Shown: piece after piece, positions 48,701 through 58,700 of the stretch
Position numbering within the stretch: the first letter of the stretch is position 1
Layout: every line of letters starts with the position of its first letter
Source of the DNA: Plazaster borealis
Lineage: Eukaryota; Echinodermata; Asteroidea; Forcipulatida; Labidiasteridae
Reading direction: 5' to 3'
Assembly (NCBI GenBank): GCA_021014325.1
Contig: CM037472.1
Location: 10,354,001-10,418,000, forward strand
Length of the DNA stretch: 64,000 bases
Position numbers and translations under genes: made by a program
Notes under the pieces: model-generated
What the model was told of the DNA's origin: nothing
The model's input: the letters and a program-made list of their open reading frames with translations, nothing else
Databases searched by the model: none

Positions 48701-51310
48701 TTTGATTTCGAGACCTCAGATTTAGAATTTGAGGTCTCAAAATCAAGCATCTGAAAGCACACAATTTCGTGTGACCATGGTGCGACAAGGGTGTTTTTTT
48801 CTTTCATTAATATCTCGCAACTTCGACGACCGATTGAGCTCAAATTTTCACAGGTTTGTTATTTTATGCATATGTTGAGATACACCAACTCTGAAGACTA
48901 GTCTTTGACAATTACCAATAGTGTCCAGTGTCTTTAAGTACTGGTCCTAACTTAAGACTAGTCCTATCTCTTAGCATTGACTAGGACTAGTCCTAAGTTA
49001 GGAAGAGTTTTGTGAAATCGACCCCTGCATATGCGGTTCTGAACCACAAACAATTGATCACGTACTCAGATGTCCCCTACTGGAGCAGAAATGCGACGCT
49101 GGAGAGCTAGCTGAATTCAATGAAAGTGCCAAAGACTGTGCTCAGTTCTGACTGAAACACAACATCTAGCGTGTGTGGACACGTTAAGAAGAAGTAGCAA
49201 ATACCAACATTTAAAAACATCCCAAAGCAATTATTGATGTCAACAAAATTAATTTATCAATATCACTATTATCATCCAGCAAGATAGAATTCTCTCACTC
49301 TTTCATAAACCTTTTAAAGAATGTAATATATTCAGAAAATTGTGGGGGGGTTCTAAAAAAAACTAAAACAAACTATGATTTGTCAGTTCTTTCAACTTTT
49401 GCTGTACATAATGACTTCATAATTTTTATTCTTTACCTTTTTCTGCATCCCTGCGGGACCGACCGAGAGCAAGTTCCTCAAAGATTTTTGATTGCTGGGA
49501 ATCCTGGAAAATGGCAAAGACATCACATAAAGAACAATTTTAGACACAAAATATAACAAAAAACAACAACAAACAAACGAACAAACAAGATAAAATATAC
49601 CCACAAACTATTCACAGAAACTAATGCAGTCTAAATGTCGTATAAAATTCAGTAATTTGGAAAATAAATTAATTATAAAATAATTGCACCTTTAAAACAA
49701 AATTAAGTAAATCTATTTGTGAGAGGGGAATATATTGTTTAATTGTATCTCAAAAATAAAACCTTTTAAAGTACCTTCTTTTTTCAAAATGCACATTGGG
49801 ACGAGTCAAACGTTTTTCTTTCTTGAAAGTTTGTAATTTTGTAATTGATTATTTGCAGCCCTTGCCAATGGATGCAAGCAATTGTAGCAACAAGTATTTA
49901 AAAAATTGCAGAAATTTGTATCCGTGCATTTTGATATTTTAAATAATAAACCACAACTGACTGGGTAAATTTTAGATGATTTGGGGTTGAACAAAGAAAA
50001 ATTGACTATTGAGTGGGATCTGAACCAACGACCTCCGGATTAACGTGCCGGCGTTCTACCAACTGATCGCTATCTAGCCTTACGTTGGCGGTCTCCCTAT
50101 TGGCAAAATAGAGAGACTGCCAACATAGGGCCTGAGATAGCTCAGTTGGTAGAGCAGCGGCACGTTAATCTGGAGGTCGTTGGTTCAAATCCCGCTCTAG
50201 TCAATTTTAATTTGTTCAACCCCAAATCATTTTTATTTTTAAAATTGTATTTCCGGCGACAAGGATCAGTTCAACAATTAAAAAACTGGGCATTCCTCTG
50301 GCTTAGCCAGCTGGTTATAAGGCTTAAGTGTCAATACAATTTAGATATTTCCATCCATTGTCTTTGACAATTACCAAAAGTACCCTGCCTGGGAATTGAG
50401 TATAACAAAAAAAGGCATAATTATAAGTCATATTTACTATGACTTGTATCTCATTATTATAAATTACCATTTCCTACAGTAAACTGTACATTTACATACG
50501 CTAACAAAGTCATAGTTATGACTTGTTCAAAAAAAGTCATATTTAAGACATTCAGAAGTCATATTTATGCGATATTTATTTAAAAGCATTTAGTCATTAT
50601 AAAAAACTTAAGTAGGCCTATAAAAGTCATAATTATGACTTGTACTGAGTCATAATTATGAGATATAAGTGATGATCGACTGTCTTTACACCACCCCACG
50701 TGGTCCCCATCCCACCCATAGTTGTGCTTTTTAATTATTGTTTTTATGGCGGTTTACAGAAACCAAGACTGCTACAATTCAAAGAAAGATAAACATACGT
50801 CTCGATGAAAATTCATGCATTTCCGTACCCTGCGTTGCAAGTGACCAACTAAATTTTAAAACTAAAGCAATCTCCGTCTCATTCTCTGACTTAAGAGACA
50901 AATTAAGGAACCACAGGTTCTCTGTATGTGGACGAAACAAGAACCAAAGGTATGACAAAAGAACCTGCCTGACGATCAACCATTCTCAAAATCAAAGTCG
51001 GGCGTAGGCCTAAAGGGTTTGCTGATTTCATGGCCGTGTCGTTGAAATTGCAATTATTGAGATCAAGTTGTCTTATTCACGTACGAACCTTTCATCAATT
51101 CTCAATTTATAACATGAAAAAACAAAAACACCCGTCCATTTTACGTGAATAACGTCCGCTGTGGACCATTTTTAAACCCACCTTCGACAAAATGTTACGG
51201 AGAAATTGCAGGACCCCGCGCCGGTCTGGAGAGCCGTTCCCTTCACTACAACGAACACTACCTCCAAAGAGTAATAACATCAAGCAAAACGTCCCGATTT
51301 TAGTCCACAT
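36495..51310 (-). CDS. Multi-CUB, mucin-like type I membrane protein (5 exons)
   Basis: I join exons 51310-51182, 49494-49437, 47857-47742, 47065-38002 and 36775-36495; reading frame and GT..AG borders agree at each junction (phases 0, 1, 0, 1). The product is 3215 residues: signal peptide 1-21; RSRR furin-type site 55-58; CUB1 64-185; Thr/Gln/Ser-rich stalk about 190-935 with QFVTQT-like repeats; Pro-rich hinge about 938-963; a ~190-residue region with helix-favouring composition and no recognised domain; CUB2-CUB14 about 1166-3001; Ser/Thr juxtamembrane; membrane helix about 3134-3157; KRRRR stop-transfer; 58-residue tail. CUB domains usually bind proteins or carbohydrate outside the cell, so a cell-surface adhesion, uptake or mucosal role is likely but inferred. 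The start ATG has A at -3. A possible poly(A) signal lies at 36188-36183. It is not cubilin: no EGF repeats, one membrane helix. Confidence 0.9.
36876..37230. mobile_element. MITE with ~105-bp inverted arms, in CUB-gene intron 4
   Basis: Left arm AAAGCCATTTGCGAGTTAGA, GACTTGCTTAGTCAC, TTGAATTCCTCAG; the right arm is its reverse complement at about 85-90 per cent by eye. The middle is non-coding. It lies in 36776-38001. Confidence 0.85.
37231..38001. other. Remainder of CUB-gene intron 4
   Basis: AT-rich intronic sequence with no recognised repeat or exon. The splice donor is at 38001-38000. Confidence 0.6.
38002..47065 (-). CDS. Exon 4: 9064-bp exon, end of CUB1 to CUB14
   Basis: One uninterrupted frame of 3021 codons. 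First cysteines of CUB3-11 and CUB13-14 lie near residues 1301, 1437, 1573, 1707, 1849, 1991, 2133, 2282, 2424, 2720 and 2892. CUB2 (about 1166) and CUB12 (about 2563) lack the first Cys pair. Sequons NFT or NIT recur in many domains. The acceptor is ccattacag and the donor GGAG|gtaaat. A TTG opens the exon; it is not a start codon. Confidence 0.93.
42245..43470 (-). repeat. Three in-frame 408-bp CUB units
   Basis: CUB3, CUB4 and CUB5 with their linkers recur every 408 bp (136 codons). The linker QQDSKSLVTTSPDIPSNQPP is identical after CUB3 and CUB4. Nucleotide identity across long stretches is nearly complete, far above that to other CUB domains of the protein. Confidence 0.88.
44931..45188 (-). 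repeat. In-frame 129-bp tandem duplication in the stalk
   Basis: Two 43-codon units carrying AMAKTDVxQLVTEAEQLLTE and YELKPVTRRRQQSDSP follow each other with about three differences. Confidence 0.9.
47145..47488 (-). mobile_element. tRNA-derived SINE in CUB-gene intron 3
   Basis: On the minus strand GTGTCATGACCGAGCGG and GTGGGTTCGATACCCGGTC are the tRNA-like boxes. The body to the left differs from S1 beyond CAAGCACTTAACC, so it may be a third family. Confidence 0.75.
47742..47857 (-). CDS. Exon 3: first half of CUB1
   Basis: Acceptor tttcag and donor AAACAG|gtatat bound 116 bp. It supplies the CUB start (CGGTVQSGIGSLRSPGFP) and the second Cys (LLCVWKI). The next exon completes the domain. 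Confidence 0.9.
47940..48481 (-). mobile_element. 5'-truncated CR1/L2-type LINE tail with target duplication
   Basis: Flanked by ATTTCA at 47934-47939 and 48476-48481. On the minus strand it codes NSLIQRGINYWNSLSESIKK, a typical LINE C-terminus, then a 3' UTR ending AATAAATGTTCTGAAATGAA with TGAAA-type tail repeats. The 6-bp duplication and tail mark target-primed insertion. Confidence 0.85.
48540..48937. mobile_element. MITE, TTAA family variant, nested
   Basis: Begins TTAAAGGCAGTGGACACTAT and ends AATAGTGTCCAGTGTCTTTAA. TTAA is present at both edges as an apparent target duplication within the older TIR element. Confidence 0.88.
49437..49494 (-). CDS. Exon 2: propeptide-like piece with RSRR site
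   Basis: A 58-bp exon with acceptor ttcccag and donor AAAAG|gtaaag. It codes QSKIFEELALGRSRRDAEK plus one base. A second acceptor nine bases upstream (ttttccag at 49504) keeps the frame and would add DSQ. The RSRR sequence fits a furin-type cleavage site just before CUB1. Confidence 0.8.
49971..50241. repeat. tRNA-like foldback (inverted repeat)
   Basis: Arms of about 125 bp, roughly 85 per cent complementary by eye, each contain a tRNA-like unit (AGCTCAGTTGGTAGAGCAGC.. and GGTTCAAATCCCGC) pointing away from the centre near 50106. The left arm keeps CCGG..CCGG around a GTT triplet, weakly suggesting Asn. It lies in CUB-gene intron 1. Both units look like pseudogenes. Confidence 0.75.
50410..50665. 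repeat. Cluster of GTCATAATTATGAC-like palindromes
   Basis: Six or more words AGTCATAxTTATGAC(TTGT) recur irregularly. AT-rich and non-coding, in intron 1. Confidence 0.65.
51182..51310 (-). CDS. Exon 1: signal peptide
   Basis: Codes 43 residues starting MWTKIGTFCLMLLLFGGSVR, a basic start, hydrophobic core and small-residue cleavage region. The frame is open upstream from a GTG at 51331, but the ATG at 51310-51308 is the first methionine. The donor is AAG|gtgggt. A pyrimidine-rich tract with AG just upstream (about 51335-51360) could be an acceptor, so a further 5' UTR exon is possible. Confidence 0.85.
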
Positions 51311-51739
51311 TTTCCCCGAAACGGTCGACACTTTCTGTAGGTTATAGAAGGAAAACGGAAAATATTCCAGTCACGATGGCGTTACTGTGTTAGTCTAAAA
51401 AGCAAAGTAGTGCCTTCGACTACCAACTCGGGCTGGCGGGTACGGTACAAAAGGCCGGGCAGACTTCATCCGAAGGCGCAGCCATGCGCGAATTCCGCAA
51501 CTTGAAAGCGCACATTAATTTGCATAACTGTTTCTCTTTTATGATGTTGTGTTGTTGTATGCAACAACTGCATAAATTAAGCTTCTCGGAAAACAACCCA
51601 ATTTTATTCGATCGAAAGCGAGTAGGCCCTATACGGGCATTTTTTTAACGGCTGTAAATTCAAGACCACCCGATATTTGACAATTTCTCATTTTTTATTT
51701 GATGGTATTTTGGCATCTCATTGCAAAAGTGGCAATTAT
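51311..51739. other. Upstream region of the CUB gene
   Basis: The 5' flank and probable promoter of the minus-strand gene. It is GC-richer than its surroundings between about 51370 and 51500. No TATA box is placed with confidence. Confidence 0.4.
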
Positions 51740-52123
51740 TTAAAGGCATGAACACGTTTGGTAATTGTCAAAGACCAGTGTTCTCATTTGGTGTATCCCA
51801 ACATATCCCAACATATGCATAAAATAACAAGCCGGTGAAAATTTGGGCTCAATTGGCCATCGAAGTTGCAAGAAAATGATGAAAGAAAAAACACCCTTGT
51901 TGTACAAATTTGTGTGCTTTCAGATAGGAATAAAAGGCTTCTTGCAAGAAGTCTTTTATTATTTTAGTAAAAAATTACCTCTTTTTCAAAAACTTCGTTA
52001 CTTCAGAGGGAGTTGTTTCTCACAATGTTTTATACTACCAACAGCTCTCTGTTGCTTGTTATCAAGTCAGTTTTATGCTAATACATATTTTAAGTAATTA
52101 CCAAACGTGTACAGTGCCTTTAA
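51740..52123. mobile_element. MITE, TTAA family, near full length
   Basis: Starts TTAAAGGCATGAACACGTTT and ends ACCAAACGTGTACAGTGCCT then TTAA. It lies just upstream of the CUB gene. An internal hairpin (GACTTCTTGCAAGAAGTC type) is near 51935. Best example of the family in the window. Confidence 0.88.
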
Positions 52124-53400
52124 GTTTAAACTGAAAGATATGCAATCCAAGTTCTTCTCAAATTAGAGTGTTTTTTCCTCAGGCGAAGAAAATTGTTTTG
52201 CTTGCCAAGGTTTAGACTGGCATTTGTTTCCATTAAGTTAACAATTACTCGTTACCAAGGTCAGATATACAACCTCCCCAGAACGAGGTCACCCTTCCTA
52301 AAATCCTAATCCAGCCCCATCTCGTAATAAAGCCCCCCCCCCCCAAAAAAAAAAAACCCCCACAAAACACCAAAAAAAAAACAACAACAAAACAAACAAC
52401 AAAGGTTAACAAAGAAACAAACCAAAACAACAAAAAGTGTCGTTGAACGAAAGCAATCTTCTCTATGTCAGTTAACTTTTGAGGGTAAATGGACTACAAA
52501 AAGGAGTGTTCTGTACAAAACGTTAATGCATACATTTGCAACATGATTTTCAAAGGAAAACAGACGCTTGCTAGGTCAGATTTTTTGCTGATTTGACCCA
52601 AAATTTCCATTTAAATTTTCGCAGTTGCAGTTGCAACTCGGCTCAGCATCGTAGCTAAGCAGCGGAAATCTCTTTGCCGGTTTGATTATTGATAATTCAC
52701 GGACCAGTGCTTTTAATATTTACAACAACAAAATCTTATTTAGTTGAGGTTAATCTACTTTAGAAGGAAACCAATGAGCGATACCATAAAGCGGACCAAA
52801 AAGATGGGGGTGGGGCTGTCTGTGGTGCAAACCCATTTAAAAACAGTAATACAACAAACTCAGTCCGGGCTGGGGGCACATCATCTTCCCGCTGCCAAAC
52901 AAAAATTCCAAATGCTCCATGAAAAACCCCCCAAAAAGTACCCCTTCCAAAAGAAAAACTGGTACACAAATTTTGAGTAGAAAATTATGTATTTGTAGTA
53001 AAGATAGCACGAACCCCCCCCCCCCCTTAACCAATGACAAAAACCTGAGATTTTTCGAGAATACTACTCCGGTGGGATTTGAACCCACTATGGCCCCCCC
53101 CCCAGACCACTGAGCGTGCAGCATGCCCAGGGACATGGGCCAGATATTGTTTAATATTTTGTTTTTTTCATCTTTCAAGGAATTATACATACCTATTTGG
53201 GATGTTGTTTGCTCTGATGCTTTGAACGTCTGGTCAGGCCCAGGGTAATTCCTCACAATTTCACTCCACCTTCCTCAAATTGATCATTTTGTAAAAATTA
53301 CTTTCAGTCTTCACCACAAAATCTTCAGTTCTTTTCTACCGCATTAACCCGAACCAACTCTAAGCCGTTACAATCAAACTGCATGTTTTGTTTGATTCTG
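52124..53400. other. Low-complexity intergenic sequence
   Basis: Poly-C/poly-A runs at 52328-52400, 53008 and 53093 and a tRNA-like SINE head on the minus strand at about 53065-53115 (GTGGGTTCAAATCCCACC). Open frames across 52744-53256 overlap on both strands and show no domain. Confidence 0.5.
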
Positions 53401-53439
53401 GACTGAGGACTTTACTAGTAAGCTAATTAATACGGTTCG

Positions 53440-54190
53440 CATGGGATCAGGCGTACCACCATAATCAGAGTCCAACAGTTTGGGTGTTGAGTTACTGTAT
53501 GCTGTTGGACTGTTGACTGCACTAGTAAACTGAACATGGGATCAGGCATACCACCATAATCAGAGTCCAACAGTTTGGGTGTTGAGTTACTGTATGCTGT
53601 TGGACTGAGGACTTCACTAGTAAACTGGTTATGCTTTACATGGTTACAGGCATACCACCATAATCAGATTCCAACAGTTTGGGTGTTGAGTTACTGTATG
53701 CTGTTGGACTGTTGACTGCACTAGTAAACTGAACATGGGATCAGGCATACCATCATTATCAGAGTCCAACAGTGTGGGTGTTGAGTTACTGTATGCTGTT
53801 GGACTGAGGACTTCACTAGTAAACTGATTATGCTTTACATGGGATCAGGCATACCACCATAATCAGAGTCCAACAGTTTGGGTGTTGAGTTACTGAATGG
53901 TGATGGACTGTGGACTGCACTAGTAAACTGAACATGGGATCAGGCATACCACCATAATCAGAGTCCAACAGTTTGGGTGTTGAGTTACTGTATGGTGTAG
54001 GACTGAGAAATGCATTAGTCGACTATGTTTTACATGGGATCAGGCATACAACTATAATCAAAGTCCAACAGTTTGGGTGTTGAGTTACTGTATGGTGTTG
54101 GACTGAGGACTGCAGCAGTTGATTATGCTTTACATTGGATCAGGCATACCACCATAATCAGAGTCCAACAGTTTTGGTGTTGGATTTTGT
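53440..54190. repeat. ~100-bp tandem repeat with internal inverted repeat, 8 copies
   Basis: GGCATACCACCATAATCAGA, GTCCAACAGTTTGGGTGTTG, AGTTACTGTATGCTGTTGGA recur at about 53445, 53538, 53645, 53739, 53843, 53938, 54038 and 54138. Spacing alternates near 94 and 105 bp. TCCAACAG pairs with CTGTTGGA across a 23-nt loop in most early copies. Confidence 0.88.
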
Positions 54191-54556
54191 CAGAACTCAG
54201 GATTGATCCTAGTAATCACATCTCTCTAGGGAGTTATGGTTAAGTCATTTCATCAAAAGATATTGCCTGAGCAGTGTTCAATTTTAAAAACCATTCATGA
54301 ATTGTAGTATTCGGTGAGGTTTGGTTAGTAATTAAAAATGGATGGTTGAAAACATTTTTTGTCACTCCTATTTATGTGAAGGAAAAACATCTTTATAGTA
54401 AATATTGACCTTTGTTTTGTTGTCGGGTTGAGTAGGTTGCTTTTTCAAATTTAGATGTATAATTTTCCTATCAAATTTTGTAAAACAGAAAATATTGCTG
54501 AGTAAAAGAGATTTGTATTCCCCTCGAAAAGCTGACATGTTGACAGGTGATAATAC

Positions 54557-54910
54557 TAGCCGTTTCTTGTATAGTGCTCAAAACCTATCACACAGTGACG
54601 CCCATAGCACTCAAACATTGTTACCCTGGTCACTGGGCCATTTATTTCATTCCTTAAAACCATCTCAGATCCCTTTGGAGTATACAGCCTGTGCTGCCAA
54701 GTAAATAGCACATCAAGCAAATTCAATCACATGAACCATCTCTGCCCTCACAGGTACCCATTTACTCCTAGGTGAAGAGAAGCAAATTATAGTTAAAAGT
54801 CTTGCTCATGGATACCAGTGTCATGACCGAGATTCGAACCCACACCCTAATGACTTGGCCACCAGAACTAGAGTCCTGTGTGCTAGATCACTCGGCCACA
54901 ACACGCCACG
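54557..54910 (-). mobile_element. SINE S1, full length
   Basis: Minus strand: GTGGCGTGTTGTGGCCGAGT, GTGGGTTCGAATCTCGGTC, then the S1 body. It lies between the two genes. Confidence 0.85.
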
Positions 54911-55320
54911 TGATGCTGTTCAGGTTGCTTTAACTTGACCAACAATGCAAAAACCTACTGCAGAATTTTGTCCAAGCAGACGGAGAGGCACACATGTTAG
55001 CATTGAATCTCCCCAGTTAACATTTTGTGTCATTTGCGATGTGGGATTGTTGGAGAATAGTCAGTCGAAACAAGAATTCTAAAACGACCCCTCTGAAGCT
55101 AAGAATGATTGACCGATGAGCATATCACTGGTTATTGTGAACTTCACACTCCTTCCATGCAGGGCAATCAGGGACGAAGTTCTTGGGGACTTGTGCCATG
55201 GTGACTGAGGTTTCATACACATAATGCCCCAAACTGGTTAGACTTTTGGGCACTCTTACTGACATTATATATCTATAAACTCTTTTGGCAGAGGTGGTCA
55301 CTCTGAAAAGATCTGGTTGG

Positions 55321-55326
55321 TTTATT
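55321..55326 (-). terminator. Candidate poly(A) signal of TEDC1
   Basis: AATAAA on the minus strand, 85 bp past the TEDC1 stop codon. This is the nearest canonical hexamer. Confidence 0.55.
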
Positions 55327-55410
55327 CTCGGTGTGTTCAAGGTAGTGTGGCCTGGTTAAGTTTGGTCACTAGAGGGCTCCAACCAGGAAGAGGAATCGAT
55401 GGAGAGCCTT

Positions 55411-55740
55411 TCATCTTGATGACCCCATGGAAGGAATGCACACAGCATCAGGGAGTACAGAGGTCAAGTCCTCTATCCGACAGCGATGACCGCCCCTCAG
55501 GTCCTCCAACTCCGACTTCAGTTTCTCGACGACCGCCGAGAGTCTCGTGATCTCATCCTGGATGTTGATTCTACTGACTGGTCCTTTCTGAGCTGCAGAG
55601 GGCGCCTTAGATTGTTTACTTGCAAGATGGAACCTCGTTGTTTGATGAGAGTGTCGTCTTAATGATGGTGCCGTGGGAGGTGCAGCGAGTCTGGATTTGA
55701 CATCTGCTGCAATAAAGGACTGCTTAGAGGTGTATCTAGC
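55411..55740 (-). CDS. TEDC1: TEDC1 exon 6 (109 codons and stop)
   Basis: Acceptor tttcaaacag. A basic Ser/Arg/Lys-rich half is followed by a likely coiled coil (DEITRLSAVVEKLKSELEDL) and the C-terminus RIEDLTSVLPDAVCIPSMGS. Stop TGA at 55413-55411. Confidence 0.9.
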   Translation of the reverse strand, partial: ARYTSKQSFIAADVKSRLAAPPTAPSLRRHSHQTTRFHLASKQSKAPSAAQKGPVSRINIQDEITRLSAVVEKLKSELEDLRGGHRCRIEDLTSVLPDAVCIPSMGSSR

Positions 55741-58700
55741 CTGTTTGAAAAATAACATAATGGCGCATTCATTACAAAAATCTCCCTTAACTTTTTATCA
55801 ATTTGTTTCAACATAAACTACCACTGGTGACCGAATAAGCACTTTCACGGTTATATGCGCCATCTTGTTCATCGAACACGCATTGCCGTCTGAGACTCAG
55901 TGCTCTCTTACTTCCATACACCTTCCAGACGTGTGCGTAAAGTTCTAGCGCCAAGTCGCTGGCGGCAACGAGTGTTTGTATTTAGGGAGCGATAGTATTT
56001 AGAACATTCCAGTGGTCCAATGGAACGGTCCCGGTGCACACGCTGGAATTCTTATCCGATAATAAGTCTTTTGAGACTCCCTAAAGTTGCAATGGATTAA
56101 CAGTGTTCTGCTGGCCAAACGCTATTTAAAAGACCTGATGACCAATCAAGATTCTCTCCAAATAGTTTGGATAGGTTGATCAGTGTTGAAAAGCATCCCT
56201 CTTATGAAAAACCCCCAACAAAACTGATGAGCTTACATCTTCAACAGAGCCATCATCGTCAACGAGATGTTCAAGTTGTTGAGTGCATCCTTCCAGATCA
56301 ATAAGGAGCTCCATGAGGTCACCTGATCTTGGTGAGGAGTTAGGTCTGGTGGCATCATCGACTTCTTCTTCCTCTACTTCATCTGAGGAGTCTTGAAGCT
56401 TGGCGTCTAGCACACTCTCCTGCAAGTTTAAGTACTTCATGGCAAACATCATGGGGTATTGTATAAACCAAACAATTACTCAGGCCTGGAATTTCATCTT
56501 TGAGAGGGCAAGGCCATTTTCATTTTGCAAAGGGCACTTCAAATGGAAAATCTTGAAAGTCTATGGGCAACTTTTAAAGGGGCACGAAGGCCAAGACCAG
56601 GGCAACAGAGGCCACGGCCTCCGTGTAAATTTCAGGCCTGATTATTACTAGTTAGCATGATAATTCATCTGTGTTGAAAATTTGACACAATTTACATGCA
56701 TCATGCCTCAGCCCATCCCGGTGACTTTGGTTCAGGCAGGGGTTCAGAACCAAGCGAAGCTTCAGTTCAGAAAGAATAGACCTTTATCATGCTACCATCA
56801 TCTTGGTCATGTTCCCTGTATCAAATAACAGTAATGAATGCTAATATTCATTTTACAAAGAGGAGCCAGACTATTTCTCCTTCGAGCCTCGGTTTGGTTA
56901 CATTAATTTGAATGGGAGAAAATCAAGATGGCCGCACCATGATAAAGGTCTATTGCTCCATGGACTAGTTCACGGCAAGTAACCCACAGGTTACCCAAAA
57001 GTCAGCTCCTACAAAACCAATGCTTTGCCGAAATTCTACATTCTAAAAATCAGGGGAAAGAAAAACAAAATTCAAGCAAGGTTCAACCCAAAGAGGTCGT
57101 GGTCACCTGACCAATGTTGACATACTTACGCAGGGACACTGGCTTTGTGACAACAGATTAACATGCAGAGTGTGGGTTCGAGTCCCGGTCGTGACATTTG
57201 TGTCCTTAAGCAAGACACTTAACCATTATTGCTGCGTCTTTCGGATGGGACGTAAAGCCGAAGGTCCCGTGTGTTGTGTAATGCACATAAAAGAACCCAG
57301 TGCACTTATCGTAAAGAGAAGGGGTTCGCCCCGGTGCTCCTGGTTTGATTGGCTGCAAATTGCACCACAGCACCTTGTAAACCATTACATGGTGCTATGT
57401 AAAGGGATAGGTCTCATATTACAAAAACGTAGCTCCGCATACCTTGCAGGAAAAAAATACTGAGTGCTTTGATACGCCCATTGGGTGTGATAAAGCGCTA
57501 TATAAGAACTGGGTATTATTATTATAACATGCATGACAAAAGCCCTTTTCACATGAGGAAAATAAGCAGGGGGTCCTTGGTCCTAAGAACACAACGTTGT
57601 TTAATTCACATCGTGTGAAATGTACCTCTGCTTAAATAAGCACGGGTCCCTAGTCCTTTTAAGACCATGGTTGAGACCAGCGTCTTAAAAACACAACATT
57701 GTGTAAATTATACCACGATCGTCCGTGCGTGCTGTGTGAATGAACACCGCTTGCGTAACGAAGGACCCTGGTGTAGCTGGAGCTACCACGCATGCGCGCA
57801 AGAAGAAACGCATGATGCAAGTAAATCAACATGCTCGACCCCGTTATACGATAACGTTGAAAAGAAACCTTTAAACGTGTTTATGAGAACGTGTGTGCAC
57901 GACTCCTTCAAGTTTTCAAGATGAGATCGTTGAGAGAAGTTTTGACAAGTTCACTCTCGAAAATCATTTGATTTTCCCTAAAAACGTTAGATGTTTTTGA
58001 ATCAAATTCCAGCACTTTAAATTTAGGGCTACTCCTGTAGAACTATGTGGTTCGAGACGATAGCGGAAAGAACCCCATAGTTAGGAATACGTAGCATTCG
58101 ATTGGTAAATTTCATGATCGAGAACAGCACGGATTTATAGAAAACTTCAGTGGGCAATAAAATAGGAATGCGTGACAGAATTATGACAACATTCAACGGT
58201 AAGAATATGCACTCCCCAGTTTAATATCGATTGTTACCTTTTCTGTCCTTGGAATTTGGTGGTCGGAATGAATGTTTCGAGCGTAGATCACAACTACACA
58301 TTTATTCTTCGTCCCAAAACAAAATCTTTTTTAGGGGCCGATTCACGACAGCGTGGGAAAATGAATGGTAACCTACACATGCATTAGCGATGTTATGCTA
58401 GCTGAGCGGATATCAGTGAAACGGATAATAAACAATGTTGACCTTTAGCACCACAAAAGACGAAGGTTCTGAGACACGGGACGTTGGTTTCTGCGCCGTG
58501 TGAAAGGTCCTGTTTGAGTTTGACCAACGTCCTTGGTCAAGACAACTGGCGCCCGAGACCAAGGACGCTAGTTTGACTTTGTCGTGTGAAAAGGGCTAAA
58601 CAGGGAGATCTAGGGACACTTCTCTCGTGACATCATTAGCCGAGGACACCACTCGACATAAAAAGACGCATGTGGCCTTGCATATTTATTATTAATATGA

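Larger units (their letters stand above)
47927..49025. mobile_element. TIR element split by two later insertions, intron 2
   Basis: The right end reads, on the minus strand, GGGGTCGATTTCACAAAACT then CTTCCTAACTTAGGACTAG. The left end has the same sequence on the plus strand but is interrupted after GGGGTCGATTTCA by a LINE tail (47940-48481) and again at TTAA by a MITE (48540-48937). Confidence 0.85.

Noticed and set aside
50130..50205. Functional tRNA gene
   Set aside because: T-stem and anticodon stem pair poorly and the unit is one arm of a foldback.
50738..51007. Plus-strand 89-codon frame inside CUB-gene intron 1
   Set aside because: No domain, no clear splice sites, and a competing minus-strand frame over the same bases.
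51311..51331. Upstream GTG as start of the CUB protein
   Set aside because: Nuclear genes start at ATG; the ATG at 51310 begins a normal signal peptide in a good context.
52744..53256. Overlapping frames on both strands near 53 kb
   Set aside because: They run through poly-C/poly-A sequence and a SINE head, with no domain.
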